Below the pieces are notes generated by a model. That model had not been told where the DNA came from, ran no database searches, and saw only the letters and a program-made list of their open reading frames with translations. 64,000 nucleotides of DNA, taken from assembly GCA_946614435.1 (NCBI GenBank), contig CAMOGW010000007.1, positions 30,087 through 94,086 of the forward strand. Direction: 5' to 3'. Position numbers and translations under genes: made by a program. Origin of the DNA: an uncultured Prevotella sp. (GTDB taxonomy: Bacteria > Bacteroidota > Bacteroidia > Bacteroidales > Bacteroidaceae). Of the stretch, positions 46,692 to 55,881 are shown in pieces. Position 1 is the first letter of the stretch; each line of letters opens with the position of its first letter.

Positions 46692-47493
46692 CCGGACAGA
46701 TTTGATCATAGAATGCCTCGTAAGCATCGGCAAAGTCTTCGTGATAGTCGAGAATGGGAATTTTCTTTGATGTGGCGTGTTTCAGCAAACTCTTGTTGAC
46801 GGACTTGTCGGCCTTAATGATACCGTCACTATAGTCGATGGCCAGCTTGCCCAGTTCTTCGAAATCGAAGTTGTCATTGTAGGTTGCTAACAGGTCGGCT
46901 TTAGTGTCGCGGAACTCCAGACAGTTCTTGAAGTTCGGTCCCAAGTCTTTCTTCAGCGATTTTGTGAAAAGGGAAGTCACCACTTTTGTGTTGGCAAAAG
47001 AAGGCTCGTCATGATAGGCTGTCTTAATGTAGAGAGGAACAACTGCGCTCATCCATCCCTGACAGTGAATGATGTCGGGAACCCAGCGCAGCTTCTTCAC
47101 CGTCTCCAGCACGCCACGGGCAAAGAAAATAGCTCGTTCGCCATTATCAGGATAGTCCTCACCGGTCTCATCGCTCGCCATCTGGCGCTTGCTGAAATAG
47201 TCATCATTGTCAATGAAATAAATTTGGATGCGTGCCGACTGGATGCTGGCCACCTTGATAATCAAGGGATGGTCGGTATCGTTGATGATGAGATTCATTC
47301 CTGAAAGGCGCTGCACTTCATGCAGTTGTCCTCTTCGTTCGTTAATGTTGCCCCATTTTGGCATGAAGGTACGGATTTCGTGACCTCTCTCCTGCATAAC
47401 TTGTGGCAGTGCTTGCCCCATAAGTGACATGTTACTGTCAGGTACATAAGGAGCAATTTCTTGATTAATGAACAGAATTTTCTTTTTAGCCAT
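46681..47493 (-). CDS. Glycogen/starch synthase-like protein with only the N-terminal domain
   Basis: The 270-residue protein matches the N-terminal (GT5 catalytic) domain of glycogen synthase: ILFINQEIAPYVPDS, the ALPQVMQERGHEIRTFMP segment, and WVPDIIHCQGWMSAVVPLY. The C-terminal Rossmann domain that binds ADP-glucose, about 200 residues, is absent, and no frameshifted remainder follows. In known synthases the N-terminal KxGG motif binds ADP-glucose; here the corresponding place reads NMSLMGQ. It is known in related genomes at this length beside panC, so it is not a broken gene; it probably has another role. Confidence 0.8.
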   Translation of the reverse strand: MAKKKILFINQEIAPYVPDSNMSLMGQALPQVMQERGHEIRTFMPKWGNINERRGQLHEVQRLSGMNLIINDTDHPLIIKVASIQSARIQIYFIDNDDYFSKRQMASDETGEDYPDNGERAIFFARGVLETVKKLRWVPDIIHCQGWMSAVVPLYIKTAYHDEPSFANTKVVTSLFTKSLKKDLGPNFKNCLEFRDTKADLLATYNDNFDFEELGKLAIDYSDGIIKADKSVNKSLLKHATSKKIPILDYHEDFADAYEAFYDQICPDEE

Positions 47494-47513
47494 TTCTTTT
47501 TCTTTTACCCATG

Positions 47514-47521
47514 CAAAGGTA
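47514..47521 (-). promoter_or_regulatory. Probable promoter for the synthase-like/DUF4270 pair
   Basis: CAAAGGTA reads TACCTTTG on the minus strand, 21 bases before the start codon, divergent from panC. Confidence 0.5.
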
Positions 47522-47677
47522 AGAAAAAATCTCTGTAAAAGCGAAGAATAGGGCTGTTTTTAGGGAAAAGTGACATTTTATAGGCTTATTTTTAGTTTTT
47601 TTTTTCCATATTTGATAAAAATGTTGTTATTTTGCAGCGCCTTAGCAAAAAGAGGCAATTTGAAAAAAGAGAAAGTA

Positions 47678-48538
47678 ATGAAAGTATTTTATAAGATTGT
47701 TGACCTCCAAAACGCATTGTTCGAGGATCGGAAGGCTGGAAAGAAAATAGGATTTGTTCCCACGATGGGAGCATTGCATGAGGGTCACGCTTCGTTAGTG
47801 AGGCGTAGTGTTGAGGAGAATGATGTCACCGTTGTTTCGGTGTTTGTCAATCCCAATCAGTTCAACGATAAGAACGACTTAAAAAACTATCCGCGCGATT
47901 TAGATGCTGACTGCAAGTTGCTGGAGGCTTGTAAGGCTGATTACGTGTTTGCTCCTGAGGTAGAAGAAATGTATCCTACGCCCGATAATCGCCATTTTGA
48001 ATATCCCCCAGTTTCGACTGTGATGGAAGGTGCCCATCGTCCAGGCCACTTCAATGGAGTGTGTCAGGTGGTGAGTCGCCTTTTTTATATTGTCCGTCCT
48101 GACAAATCTTATTTCGGTGAGAAGGACTGGCAACAAATAGCTGTCATCAAGGCTATGGTGCGCCACTTGCAGTTGCCTGTGCAGATTGTGGAGTGTCCGA
48201 TCATTCGTGATGCCGACGGGTTGGCCCGTTCCAGCCGCAACACCCTGCTTTCAAAGGATGAACGTGCTATTGCTCCCCATATCTATAAGGTGCTCAAGGA
48301 AAGTACTGAATATGCCAAGAAGCATTCGCTGAAAGAGACCCATCAGTTCGTGGTCGATTCAATCAATGCAGTAGAGGGACTCAAAGTGGAATATTTCGCC
48401 ATTGTTGATGGAAACACGTTGCAAGACGTGGCAGAGTGGAATGATTCGTCTTACGTAGTGGGGTGCATCACTGTGTATTGTGGAAAGACACCTATTCGTC
48501 TTATTGACCATATCAAATACAAGGAAGAAACCGTATGA
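47678..48538 (+). CDS. panC: Pantoate-beta-alanine ligase
   Basis: PanC makes pantothenate from pantoate and beta-alanine with ATP. The 286-residue protein begins [14 protein letters not shown], with the nucleotide-binding [18 protein letters not shown] (HEGH of the HIGH class) and [16 protein letters not shown] 47678 is chosen; the frame extends upstream to 47570 but that part encodes no family sequence and overlaps the promoter region (near-consensus TTATTTTG before position 47637). Its stop overlaps panD. Confidence 0.95.
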   Translation: MKVFYKIVDLQNALFEDRKAGKKIGFVPTMGALHEGHASLVRRSVEENDVTVVSVFVNPNQFNDKNDLKNYPRDLDADCKLLEACKADYVFAPEVEEMYPTPDNRHFEYPPVSTVMEGAHRPGHFNGVCQVVSRLFYIVRPDKSYFGEKDWQQIAVIKAMVRHLQLPVQIVECPIIRDADGLARSSRNTLLSKDERAIAPHIYKVLKESTEYAKKHSLKETHQFVVDSINAVEGLKVEYFAIVDGNTLQDVAEWNDSSYVVGCITVYCGKTPIRLIDHIKYKEETV

Positions 48539-48879
48539 TGATTGAAGTATTGAAGTCAAAGCTGCATTGCGTACAGGTGACTGAGGCCAACCTGAACTAC
48601 ATGGGCAGTATTACGATTGATGAGGATTTGATGGACGCGGCCAACATGATTGCCGGTGAGAAGGTGCAGATTGTTGACAATAACAACGGAGAGCGTTTTG
48701 AGACTTATATCATCAAGGGAGAGCGCGGTTCGGGCTGTGTGTGCCTGAATGGAGCAGCTGCCCGTAAAGTGCAAGTGGGTGACACGATTATTATCATCTC
48801 CTATGCCCTCATGGATTTCAATGAGGCTAAGAACTTTAAGCCCACCGTTGTCTTCCCAAAGGACAATCATCCTGTGTGA
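48535..48879 (+). CDS. panD: Aspartate 1-decarboxylase proenzyme
   Basis: PanD makes beta-alanine for PanC and cleaves itself to form a pyruvoyl group. The 114-residue protein has the cleavage site at Gly24-Ser25 in NYMGSITID, the same position as in the E. coli enzyme when counted from ATG 48535, which supports that start. ATGA overlaps the panC stop, so PanC and PanD are coupled. A strong bidirectional terminator follows. Confidence 0.95.
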   Translation: MMIEVLKSKLHCVQVTEANLNYMGSITIDEDLMDAANMIAGEKVQIVDNNNGERFETYIIKGERGSGCVCLNGAAARKVQVGDTIIIISYALMDFNEAKNFKPTVVFPKDNHPV

Positions 48880-48900
48880 AGCTTCCTGATGAAATAGAAT

Positions 48901-48952
48901 ACATAAAAAGAGCCCGACTTCTCAATAACAAGAAGTCGGGCTCTTTTTATGT
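48901..48952. terminator. Bidirectional terminator between panD and the TlpA-like gene
   Basis: Perfect 22-bp arms (48901-48922 and 48931-48952) around an 8-base loop, with A5 and T5 tracts so the hairpin works in both directions. It ends panCD on the plus strand and the TlpA-like gene on the minus strand, whose stop codon begins at 48952, on the edge of the stem. Confidence 0.9.
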
Positions 48953-50049
48953 TACAGCTGTTCCTCAATAAATTCTTCGAGGTCGTTGCCGCGCAGTCCT
49001 TTTTTCAGGATCTTTCCTTGCTGGTCAACCACCACGATGAAGGGAATTGAGTTCACTTGGAACAAACGGGCGCCTTCTGATTGCCAGCCTCCCAGATCGC
49101 TCATTTGCGGCCAGAGAATGCCCAGCTCTTTAATCGCATTCACCCAAGACTCTTTTGATTCGTCGAGGGAAATGCCGACGATGCCCAGTCCTTTTTCGTG
49201 ATACTTCTTGTAGAGTTCCACCATGAATGGCATTTCGTTGCGGCAGGGACCGCACCATGAAGCCCAGAAATCAAGAATCGTCAGCTTATTTCTTTTCACT
49301 TCGCTCATCACGCTGAGATCGCTATTCTCCGGTGTGGGCATCGTGAAGTCTGGAATCGTTTGGCCTTCAGCAATTTGCGCAATGGTTTCCATCATCTTCA
49401 GTATGTTCTTTACGGCTTGGCGCTCACGATAGTTGGCTGGCATCTTCTCAATCAGTTCGCGACGTTTCTCTGGTGTGAAGATGTTATCGTCGCTTATGCC
49501 GGTCACGATGAAGTAGCCCAGTTCATTGTCGATGTTCTTCTCAGCCAGAGCGGCAACCTTGCTGTTCAGTTCTTCCTGCAAGTCACTTTCCTGCTTCATG
49601 GTCTCCAGTTTGCTCTCTTCGCTGATGGAAGGGTCAAAATAGTTGGCGGCCAATTCCTGCATCTTATTGCCATATTCTCTGGCCAGCGTGTTCAGCTCAT
49701 TCAAGCCTTCGTTGGCTTTAGTGCCGCCAATGGCTGTGACTGTGGCCGACTCGCCCAGATGAATCGTGATGTTGCCGGGTTCGGTAAAGAACATGGCACT
49801 GGTCTCAGGATTGTTCGGAGCATAGATGAGTGTGAGCGAAGCCGAATCAGCAGTTCCTTTTTTGGTGAACCCTCCATCCTTTATGATAATGGTGTCCGAC
49901 GGGATGCCTGTGTTCAGGTCGCTTGTGATGAAAAGCGTGTCGCCTTCATCAAGTCCTTCCACCGTTCCCGTAATCTTATAGCTGTTTTGCTGACAGGCGG
50001 TGAAGGCAATGGCTGTGGCCGCAATGGCTATCATGTGTCTTGTCTTCAT
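48952..50049 (-). CDS. TlpA-like thiol-disulfide oxidoreductase lipoprotein with DUF4369 domain
   Basis: The 365-residue protein has a lipobox near residue 19 (AFTACQQ), a DUF4369 beta domain (about 25-120), a helical middle part and a C-terminal thioredoxin-fold domain with the active site WASWCGPCRNEMPFM. Proteins of this kind are periplasmic or outer-membrane reductases or isomerases in Bacteroidota. The electron donor is not in the window. Expressed alone, as its 3' end is at the strong terminator. Confidence 0.9.
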   Translation of the reverse strand: MKTRHMIAIAATAIAFTACQQNSYKITGTVEGLDEGDTLFITSDLNTGIPSDTIIIKDGGFTKKGTADSASLTLIYAPNNPETSAMFFTEPGNITIHLGESATVTAIGGTKANEGLNELNTLAREYGNKMQELAANYFDPSISEESKLETMKQESDLQEELNSKVAALAEKNIDNELGYFIVTGISDDNIFTPEKRRELIEKMPANYRERQAVKNILKMMETIAQIAEGQTIPDFTMPTPENSDLSVMSEVKRNKLTILDFWASWCGPCRNEMPFMVELYKKYHEKGLGIVGISLDESKESWVNAIKELGILWPQMSDLGGWQSEGARLFQVNSIPFIVVVDQQGKILKKGLRGNDLEEFIEEQL

Positions 50050-50089
50050 AACGAATCATGATTAAGTAAAGTGTAGTGTTTGGCTTTGC

Positions 50090-51028
50090 TTACACGATGT
50101 ATTGGTCGCTGATGCTCTCGTTCTCGATGACGCGGCGAATGGTCTCTGCAAACATGTCGGCCACAGAGAGCTGCTTCACTTTGGCGCATCGTTGGGTGTA
50201 GGGAATAGAATCAGTGAACACAATCTCTTCGAGGGCCGATTCCTGCACGCGGTCGCTGGCCGGACCGCTCATCACACAGTGAGAAGCGCAGGCGCGAACG
50301 CTCTTTGCGCCCGAAGCCATCATCAGGTCGGCAGCCTTGGTGATGGTGCCGGCTGTGTCCACCATGTCGTCGATGATCACCACGTTCTTTCCTTCCACCT
50401 CACCGATAATCTGCATCGATGCCACCACGTTGGCACGGGCACGTGTCTTGTTGCATAGCACGAGCGGACAACCCAGATACTTGGCATAGGTGTTGGCACG
50501 CTTCGAACCGCCTACGTCGGGCGATGCAATCACCAGATTGTCGAGCTTCAGGCTCTGTAGATAGGGCAGGATAACACCTGAGGCATAGAGATGATCGACG
50601 GGTACATTGAAGAATCCCTGAATCTGATCGGCATGCAAGTCCATCGTGATTACGCGGTTCACGCCCGCTACGCTCAGCAGATCGGCTACGAGCTTGGCAC
50701 CGATGCTCACGCGGGGCTTGTCTTTCCTGTCCTGTCGAGCCCATCCGAAGTAGGGAATCACGGCATTGATGGTGCGGGCCGATGCACGTTTGGCTGCATC
50801 AATCATGAGCAGCAGTTCCATCAGGTTGTCGCTGTTAGGAAAGGTGCTCTGCACGAGGAAGATGTCGCGTCCGCGAATAGACTCTTCATAGCTCACGGCA
50901 AACTCTCCGTCAGAGAATTTCGTCATCAGCATTTTGCCAAGCGGACAACCCATGCTTTGGCAGATTCTTTCTGCCAGGTATCTCGTGGCTGTGCCAGAGA
51001 AAATCATGTAAGAGTTTTGTGTACTCAT
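50090..51028 (-). CDS. prs: Ribose-phosphate pyrophosphokinase
   Basis: Prs makes PRPP from ribose 5-phosphate and ATP, feeding purine, pyrimidine and histidine synthesis. The 312-residue protein shows PYFGWARQDRKDKPRVSIGA, the catalytic region DLHADQIQGFFNVPVDHLYA, and the PRPP loop VVIIDDMVDTAGTITKAA. ATG 51028 is preferred over a GTG three bases upstream. It is 40 bases upstream of the TlpA-like gene. Confidence 0.95.
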   Translation of the reverse strand: MSTQNSYMIFSGTATRYLAERICQSMGCPLGKMLMTKFSDGEFAVSYEESIRGRDIFLVQSTFPNSDNLMELLLMIDAAKRASARTINAVIPYFGWARQDRKDKPRVSIGAKLVADLLSVAGVNRVITMDLHADQIQGFFNVPVDHLYASGVILPYLQSLKLDNLVIASPDVGGSKRANTYAKYLGCPLVLCNKTRARANVVASMQIIGEVEGKNVVIIDDMVDTAGTITKAADLMMASGAKSVRACASHCVMSGPASDRVQESALEEIVFTDSIPYTQRCAKVKQLSVADMFAETIRRVIENESISDQYIV

Positions 51029-51073
51029 CACTATTTTTTTGTTATACGAATGATTTTTTTCTTTTTTTTGTCT

Positions 51074-51682
51074 TTAATCGACAGCTTTGCTCAGTTTCTG
51101 GAAATGAACAATCAGGTCTTTATAGTCGGCCTCGTGGTGAATGTTGAATCGATTCCACAGGTCGCCGCACACTACTACGCCCCCGAATCCTAAGTCACGA
51201 CAGAGCCGGATGTTATCCAAGTTGATGCCTCCCATCGCATAGACCTTCTTGTCTATCAGTCCTCGGCGAGCTCCCTCTTTCAGCTGTTCCAGCGTGAACG
51301 TCTGTTTGTCCTCGGGATTGCTTTGGCTGTCGAAGATAGTCTTCAGAAACACATATCTTGATTGCCGCTTGGCCTGATACAGCTCGTCAATGGAGTGGCA
51401 GGTGCGGCTCACGTCGCCCCGATATCCGTTGGGCAGTGGGTCGTTGGCATTATTCAGGTGTATGCCGCGCAATTTGTATTCATCGCGCAGGTAGAAATGG
51501 TCGTGTACGGTGATATGCTTATAATATTCTTCAGAGAGTAAGGAGAGTAGCCGTTCTGAATAGATGGGTTCAGCCCCCGGCTTATATAGGTGCAGATTCT
51601 CCATCCCTTCTTCGAAGAGGGTGGTCAGAATCTTGTCTTCTTCCACGAAAAACGTGGATTTGGTCATGATGATGAGTTTCAT
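51074..51682 (-). CDS. Thiamine phosphate synthase-like protein (ThiE/TenI family)
   Basis: The 202-residue protein is related to ThiE/TenI barrel proteins: the HLYKPGA segment near residue 32, GIHLNNANDP in place of the usual GVHLGQ, the RTCHSIDELYQAK segment, and VYAMGGINLDNIRLCRDLGFGGVVV at the phosphate-binding end. ThiE joins the two parts of thiamine phosphate; TenI is a related aromatase. No other thiamine gene is nearby, so function is uncertain. Confidence 0.72.
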   Translation of the reverse strand: MKLIIMTKSTFFVEEDKILTTLFEEGMENLHLYKPGAEPIYSERLLSLLSEEYYKHITVHDHFYLRDEYKLRGIHLNNANDPLPNGYRGDVSRTCHSIDELYQAKRQSRYVFLKTIFDSQSNPEDKQTFTLEQLKEGARRGLIDKKVYAMGGINLDNIRLCRDLGFGGVVVCGDLWNRFNIHHEADYKDLIVHFQKLSKAVD

Positions 51683-51704
51683 CTTGCAGTGATTGTTTGC
51701 GTTG

Positions 51705-51712
51705 CAAAGTTA
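51705..51712 (-). promoter_or_regulatory. Probable promoter for the ThiE-like gene
   Basis: CAAAGTTA reads TAACTTTG on the minus strand, 23 bases before the start. Confidence 0.5.
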
Positions 51713-51786
51713 ATCAAACTTTTTGAGACAGCCGACTGTTTTGCTAAAAAACTTAGAGCATCGTTATGCTTTTCTTGAAATAGGGC

Positions 51787-51821
51787 AAAAAAATCAGCGC
51801 CCGATTCACATCGGACGCTGA
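51787..51821 (-). terminator. Terminator of galE
   Basis: TCAGCGCCCGAT (51794-51805) pairs with ATCGGACGCTGA (51810-51821) around TCAC, with one G-U pair in the minus-strand RNA, and the minus-strand copy is followed by seven T (51787-51793). A weaker hairpin (TACAG...CTGTA, 51848-51867) lies just after the stop. Confidence 0.8.
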
Positions 51822-51871
51822 AACAACACAAACACAAAATTAAATATACAGTCTTTTCAGGCTGTACCTCT

Positions 51872-52912
51872 TTATTGAATGCCGTCCTCGCGCAGCTTTA
51901 CCTGCCAGCGCCAGGCCGACTTCAGAACTTCCTCGGTGGGCGTGTCGGCTTTCCAGCCGAGCACCTTGTTGGCTTTATCCACATTGCCCCACACCTTCTC
52001 AATGTCGCCTTCGCGACGTGGTGCGTAGGTCCAGTTCACTTTCACGCCCGTAGCTTTCTCGAAGCCTTCAACCACTTCCAGTGTTGAAAGTCCTTTTCCT
52101 GTTCCGATGTTGAACACTTCTACAGCATCGGTTTCGGGCTTGTCGAGTACGCGCTCCATAGCCTTCACGTGAGCCTTGGCCAGATCCACCACATATATAT
52201 AATCGCGTATGCATGTGCCGTCGGGGGTGCCGTAGTCATTGCCGAAAATCTTCAGCTGCTGGCGAATGCCGATGGCAGTCTGGGTGACGAAGGGGATAAG
52301 GTTCATAGGCACGCCGTTGGGCAGTTCGCCGATGAGTGCCGTGGGATGTGCGCCGATGGGGTTGAAGTAGCGCAGGATGATGCTCTTGATGGGAGCACCG
52401 CTGTGGATATAGTCCTGAATGATTTCCTCGTTAATCTGCTTAGTGTTGCCATAGGGCGACAGCGCTTTCTGGATGGGAGCATTTTCCGTCACAGGCAGAT
52501 TCTCCTCTGAGGGCTGGCCATAGACGGTGCAGCTCGACGAGAAGATGATGCCCTTCACGTTATACTTCGGCATCAGTTCCAACAGATTGATGAGCGAAGT
52601 GAGGTTGTTACGATAGTAGAGCAGGGGCTTCTCTACACTCTCGCCTACAGCCTTTGAAGCAGCGAAGTGAATGATGCCCTCAATCTTCGGGTATTTCTTG
52701 AACACACCTTCCAGTGCCTCCATGTCGCAGCAGTCCACCTTCTCGAAGGCAGGGCGCACGCCCGTAATCTTCTCGATGCCGTCAACGACGTTAGCATTTG
52801 AATTCGACAGGTTGTCGATGATAACTACCTCGTAGCCTGCTTCCTGTAGCTCTACAGTGGTGTGGCTTCCGATAAATCCGGTGCCACCCGTAACAAGAAT
52901 CGTTTGTTTCAT
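51872..52912 (-). CDS. galE: UDP-glucose 4-epimerase
   Basis: GalE interconverts UDP-glucose and UDP-galactose. The 346-residue SDR-family protein has the NAD-binding LVTGGTGFIGSHT near residue 6, the SSSCTVYGQPSEENLP segment, and the catalytic YxxxK in SPYGNTKQINEEI. It lies between a repeat region and its terminator with its own promoter, so it is transcribed alone. It may feed surface glycan synthesis. Confidence 0.95.
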   Translation of the reverse strand: MKQTILVTGGTGFIGSHTTVELQEAGYEVVIIDNLSNSNANVVDGIEKITGVRPAFEKVDCCDMEALEGVFKKYPKIEGIIHFAASKAVGESVEKPLLYYRNNLTSLINLLELMPKYNVKGIIFSSSCTVYGQPSEENLPVTENAPIQKALSPYGNTKQINEEIIQDYIHSGAPIKSIILRYFNPIGAHPTALIGELPNGVPMNLIPFVTQTAIGIRQQLKIFGNDYGTPDGTCIRDYIYVVDLAKAHVKAMERVLDKPETDAVEVFNIGTGKGLSTLEVVEGFEKATGVKVNWTYAPRREGDIEKVWGNVDKANKVLGWKADTPTEEVLKSAWRWQVKLREDGIQ

Positions 52913-52944
52913 TTTATGTTTTTGGTTTTTAATAGAATCTTCTG

Positions 52945-52952
52945 CAAAGATA
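52945..52952 (-). promoter_or_regulatory. Promoter for galE
   Basis: CAAAGATA reads TATCTTTG on the minus strand; CAAC at 52972-52975 (GTTG on the minus strand) lies 19 bases upstream, near-consensus for the -33 box. Confidence 0.55.
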
Positions 52953-53018
52953 GTGATTTTTTGTCAGAGTGCAACGGGATTAACAGAGATTAATATTTCC
53001 CCTATAGATGTGTAAGAT

Positions 53019-53100
53019 GCATCGGACGATTCGTTAAACGCATCTAACGGCTTGTTAAACGCATCTAACGGCTCGTTAAACGCATCGGACGTTTACGCGA
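53019..53100. repeat. Tandem 21-bp repeats (nearly four copies) after menB
   Basis: Units start at 53019, 53040 and 53061 (GCATCTAACGGCTCGTTAAAC and variants), with a partial fourth at 53082. Two variants alternate: GCATCGGACG at the outer copies and GCATCTAACG in the middle. The block lies between galE and menB, both on the minus strand. There are no spacers. Confidence 0.85.
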
Positions 53101-53106
53101 TGCATA

Positions 53107-53964
53107 TTAAGGAATCTTCGGGTATTGGTCGAAGTTGGGCTTGCGCTTTTCGAGGAAAGCCTTGCCGCCCTCTTGCGCCTCGTCTAAGAAGTAGTAGAGC
53201 ATCGTGGCATCGCCTGCCAGTTGCTGTATGCCGGCCTGTCCGTCGAGTTCGGCATTCAGTCCGGCCTTGATCATGCGCAGGGCCAGTGGCGAGCGTTCCA
53301 TCATCGTCTCTGCCCATTCCACACACTCGTCTTCTAATCTTGCCAGTGGCACCACCTTGTTCACCATGCCCATCTGCTCAGCCTCCTGTGCGGAGTACTG
53401 TCGGCATAGGAACCAAATCTCGCGTGCCTTCTTCTGTCCCACGATGCGTGCCAGATAGCTGCTGCCGAAGCCTGCATCAAACGAGCCCACTTTCGGCCCC
53501 GTCTGTCCGAAAATGGCGTTCTCCGAAGCGATGGTCAGGTCGCACACCAAGTGCAGCACGTGACCGCCTCCGATGGCATAGCCGTTCACCATTGCAATCA
53601 CGGGTTTGGGCAGACGACGAATCTGCATCTGCACGTCGAGCACACTCAGACGGGGCACACCCTCGCCGTCAACGTAGCCGCCGCGCCCCTTCACGTGCAT
53701 GTCGCCGCCCGAGCAGAAAGCATGCTTCACGTCCTCCAGTCGCTTGCCCTCTGGCACAGGCGAGTTGGCTCCCGTGAGAATGACCACTCTGATGTCCTGC
53801 ATCTCACGGCACTGTGCAAATGCCTGGCTCAGTTCCAGTGTCGTCTTTGGCGTAAAGGCGTTGCGGTATTGCGGTCGGTTGATTGTGATTTTTGCAATAC
53901 CATGATACTTCTCGAAAAGAATCTCTTCATATTTCGTGATTTCTTGCCACTCTCTTTTTGTCAT
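53107..53964 (-). CDS. menB: 1,4-dihydroxy-2-naphthoyl-CoA synthase
   Basis: MenB closes the second ring in menaquinone synthesis. The 285-residue crotonase-fold enzyme shows [18 protein letters not shown], the [19 protein letters not shown] oxyanion and active-site loop, [18 protein letters not shown], and [20 protein letters not shown]. No other men gene is adjacent. The menaquinone pool is the likely acceptor for the Na+-NQR encoded in this window. Confidence 0.94.
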   Translation of the reverse strand: MTKREWQEITKYEEILFEKYHGIAKITINRPQYRNAFTPKTTLELSQAFAQCREMQDIRVVILTGANSPVPEGKRLEDVKHAFCSGGDMHVKGRGGYVDGEGVPRLSVLDVQMQIRRLPKPVIAMVNGYAIGGGHVLHLVCDLTIASENAIFGQTGPKVGSFDAGFGSSYLARIVGQKKAREIWFLCRQYSAQEAEQMGMVNKVVPLARLEDECVEWAETMMERSPLALRMIKAGLNAELDGQAGIQQLAGDATMLYYFLDEAQEGGKAFLEKRKPNFDQYPKIP

Positions 53965-53992
53965 AGTGTTATGTCGTTTGGTTATTCTTTTG

Positions 53993-54000
53993 CAAAAGTA
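53993..54000 (-). promoter_or_regulatory. Promoter for menB
   Basis: CAAAAGTA reads TACTTTTG on the minus strand, and CAAA at 54020-54023 is exactly 19 bases upstream, a full match to the two-part Bacteroidota promoter. Confidence 0.6.
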
Positions 54001-54040
54001 CGAAAAAACGGGAGAAGCGCAAAAGGAAACAGCGCTTTTC

Positions 54041-54802
54041 TTATGTATTCATGCGCAGCAGCAGATGTTTCACAATCAGTGAGTCCAGCACCTGATAGCC
54101 TCTCTTGTTGAGGTGCATCCTGTCAGCGGCGTACAGACTCGCGTCCCAGTGCTGGTTGGCGATGATGACGATGCTACTCGCCAGTCGTTCTTCCTCCATT
54201 GCCGTTCGGAGCGCCTGCCGATAGTCTTCGCGACAGTCGAGCGTGCTGTGCGTGATGCCCATTGACAGCTGGCGGAGCAGCTTCTTCCTGACCGTCTGGT
54301 GCTCATAAGTATAGGCAATGTCGTAGTCGGGAATCTCCAGCAGAATGGGAGTGATGCCGTTCTGTAGCATGAACCGCAGAATCAAGCACGTGTGGTGGGC
54401 AAAGTAGTCGGCTCCTATCTTCTTGTAGGTGTCGTTGATGCCTACTGAAATGAAACAGTAATCGGCTCCTTCGCTCAGCTGGCGGCGTAGCCCCCGGTCG
54501 TTGAACATACTTAGATATACCTCCTTGCTCGTCTGTCCGCACAACCCGTAGGAGCTCACTTTAACAGGGGTGCCCGTCTTCGAGCTGATGGCCTGTTGCA
54601 GCAGCGTGTCATAAGGTTGGTGCAGATGCGCCCAGCTGTCACCGATGATGGCCAGTCGCAGTGTGTCGTCCTGTTGGCACTTGCAGGCATAGGCTTCACG
54701 TTCCGAAGCCAGTCCGTAGTACCCCCATGCCTTCCAGATGATGGCAGTAGTGCCCAACAAGAGGCATACAATGACTGTAGCAGCAATGATTTTTCCTTTC
54801 AT
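54041..54802 (-). CDS. SGNH/GDSL-like hydrolase with N-terminal anchor
   Basis: The 253-residue protein has a hydrophobic N-terminal segment (about 5-23), then an SGNH hydrolase fold: nucleophile Ser56 in [12 protein letters not shown], block II in [11 protein letters not shown], Asn123 in [10 protein letters not shown], and Asp227/His230 in [10 protein letters not shown]. It should face the periplasm. It directly follows the acyltransferase gene, overlapping by four bases, which fits pairs in which the membrane protein passes an acyl group across the membrane and an SGNH protein adds or removes it from a glycan. Confidence 0.85.
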   Translation of the reverse strand: MKGKIIAATVIVCLLLGTTAIIWKAWGYYGLASEREAYACKCQQDDTLRLAIIGDSWAHLHQPYDTLLQQAISSKTGTPVKVSSYGLCGQTSKEVYLSMFNDRGLRRQLSEGADYCFISVGINDTYKKIGADYFAHHTCLILRFMLQNGITPILLEIPDYDIAYTYEHQTVRKKLLRQLSMGITHSTLDCREDYRQALRTAMEEERLASSIVIIANQHWDASLYAADRMHLNKRGYQVLDSLIVKHLLLRMNT

Positions 54803-55833
54803 GAGCGATTGCCTGACAGCAGATTTCTGAGTGAATGGGGTAGCAGCTGATAGAAGAGCAGGCTCAGGGCAGTGACGGCGACGACACATCCCAGATAGAG
54901 CGCGAACTGCACAGCATCATTAGCCTGTGCAAAGTAGTGGGCACATCCCTTGCGCATCATCACAATGAGCGGATAGTGAATGCTGAACACGATGAAAGCT
55001 GCGCCTGTGAGCAACGGCGACTGAAAGCCGTGCCGCACGCAATAGTCTGCCAGCAGGAACAAGGCCGGAATGTTGGCAATGAGCGCCATGCGGTGTATCT
55101 GCAGGTTGAACGGGGTGGGGAAGGCCACGTGCGTGATGATGTCGGCTAGACCGAGCACGATGCACAAGCTGATTGTCAGTTTCTTCTTTTGGCTGAACAT
55201 GATCAGCGGCACTCGTTCGTGGATGGAAAAATAGGCTCCGAGACTGAAGAAGAACACGCTCTGCTGAATGAATGCATTGTGAGGCGTGAACATCCACCAC
55301 ACGGCCATCCCCAGCAGGAACAGCTCGCGCACATAGCGCACCAGTACGAAGATCAAGGGCGACACGACCGATAGCAGGAGCAGATTGCGGATGTACCAGT
55401 AGGGGCAGAGCAACGGCACGAAGTTGCCGTTGTCGAACGAGCCGCGATCCCAGAACAGTCTGATGTAGTCCGTCCATCCGTAGTCGGCCATGTTTCTGCC
55501 GTTGATGTCCTGCGGATGTCCCAGCGCGTAGGCAGCTACATAAGCCGCCAACAGCAGCGTGTTCCATATAATATAAGGTACGAGCAGCGTGTGGAACCGG
55601 CTTCGCAGTTTATCGCCATACGTCTTCTTGCTTAGGAAGAACAGGAAGCCCGAGATGAAAAAGAACCCCGGCACACCCGTCTCTCCAATCCACAGTGACA
55701 GCGGATAAGCCGTCTTGAAAAAGACAGCATGTTCGCCCGGAATCTGCACCACCGAGTAGGCATGCAACAGAATGACGAAGAAAATGAGTGGGAAGCGTAG
55801 CCATGCTATGGCATCCTTGTTCCGCTGTGTCAT
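54799..55833 (-). CDS. Membrane acyltransferase (acyltransferase 3 family)
   Basis: This 344-residue integral membrane protein has about ten hydrophobic helices and the family features WLRFPLIFFVILLHAYSVV near the N-terminus (with the conserved His) and ETGVPGFFFISGFLFF. Members move acyl groups, commonly acetyl, from cytoplasmic acyl-CoA to glycans outside the membrane (OatA, O-antigen acetylases). It is the middle gene of a thioesterase-acyltransferase-SGNH operon. Substrate unknown. Confidence 0.85.
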   Translation of the reverse strand: MTQRNKDAIAWLRFPLIFFVILLHAYSVVQIPGEHAVFFKTAYPLSLWIGETGVPGFFFISGFLFFLSKKTYGDKLRSRFHTLLVPYIIWNTLLLAAYVAAYALGHPQDINGRNMADYGWTDYIRLFWDRGSFDNGNFVPLLCPYWYIRNLLLLSVVSPLIFVLVRYVRELFLLGMAVWWMFTPHNAFIQQSVFFFSLGAYFSIHERVPLIMFSQKKKLTISLCIVLGLADIITHVAFPTPFNLQIHRMALIANIPALFLLADYCVRHGFQSPLLTGAAFIVFSIHYPLIVMMRKGCAHYFAQANDAVQFALYLGCVVAVTALSLLFYQLLPHSLRNLLSGNRS

Positions 55834-55881
55834 AAGTTTAGGAGTGCAGAAGCATTAGGTTTGTTCCGGAATGTCGTGAAT

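Noticed and set aside
46681..47493. The short glycogen-synthase-like gene as a pseudogene
   Set aside because: No frameshifted C-terminal remainder follows, the frame is intact and it overlaps the next gene like a working operon member.
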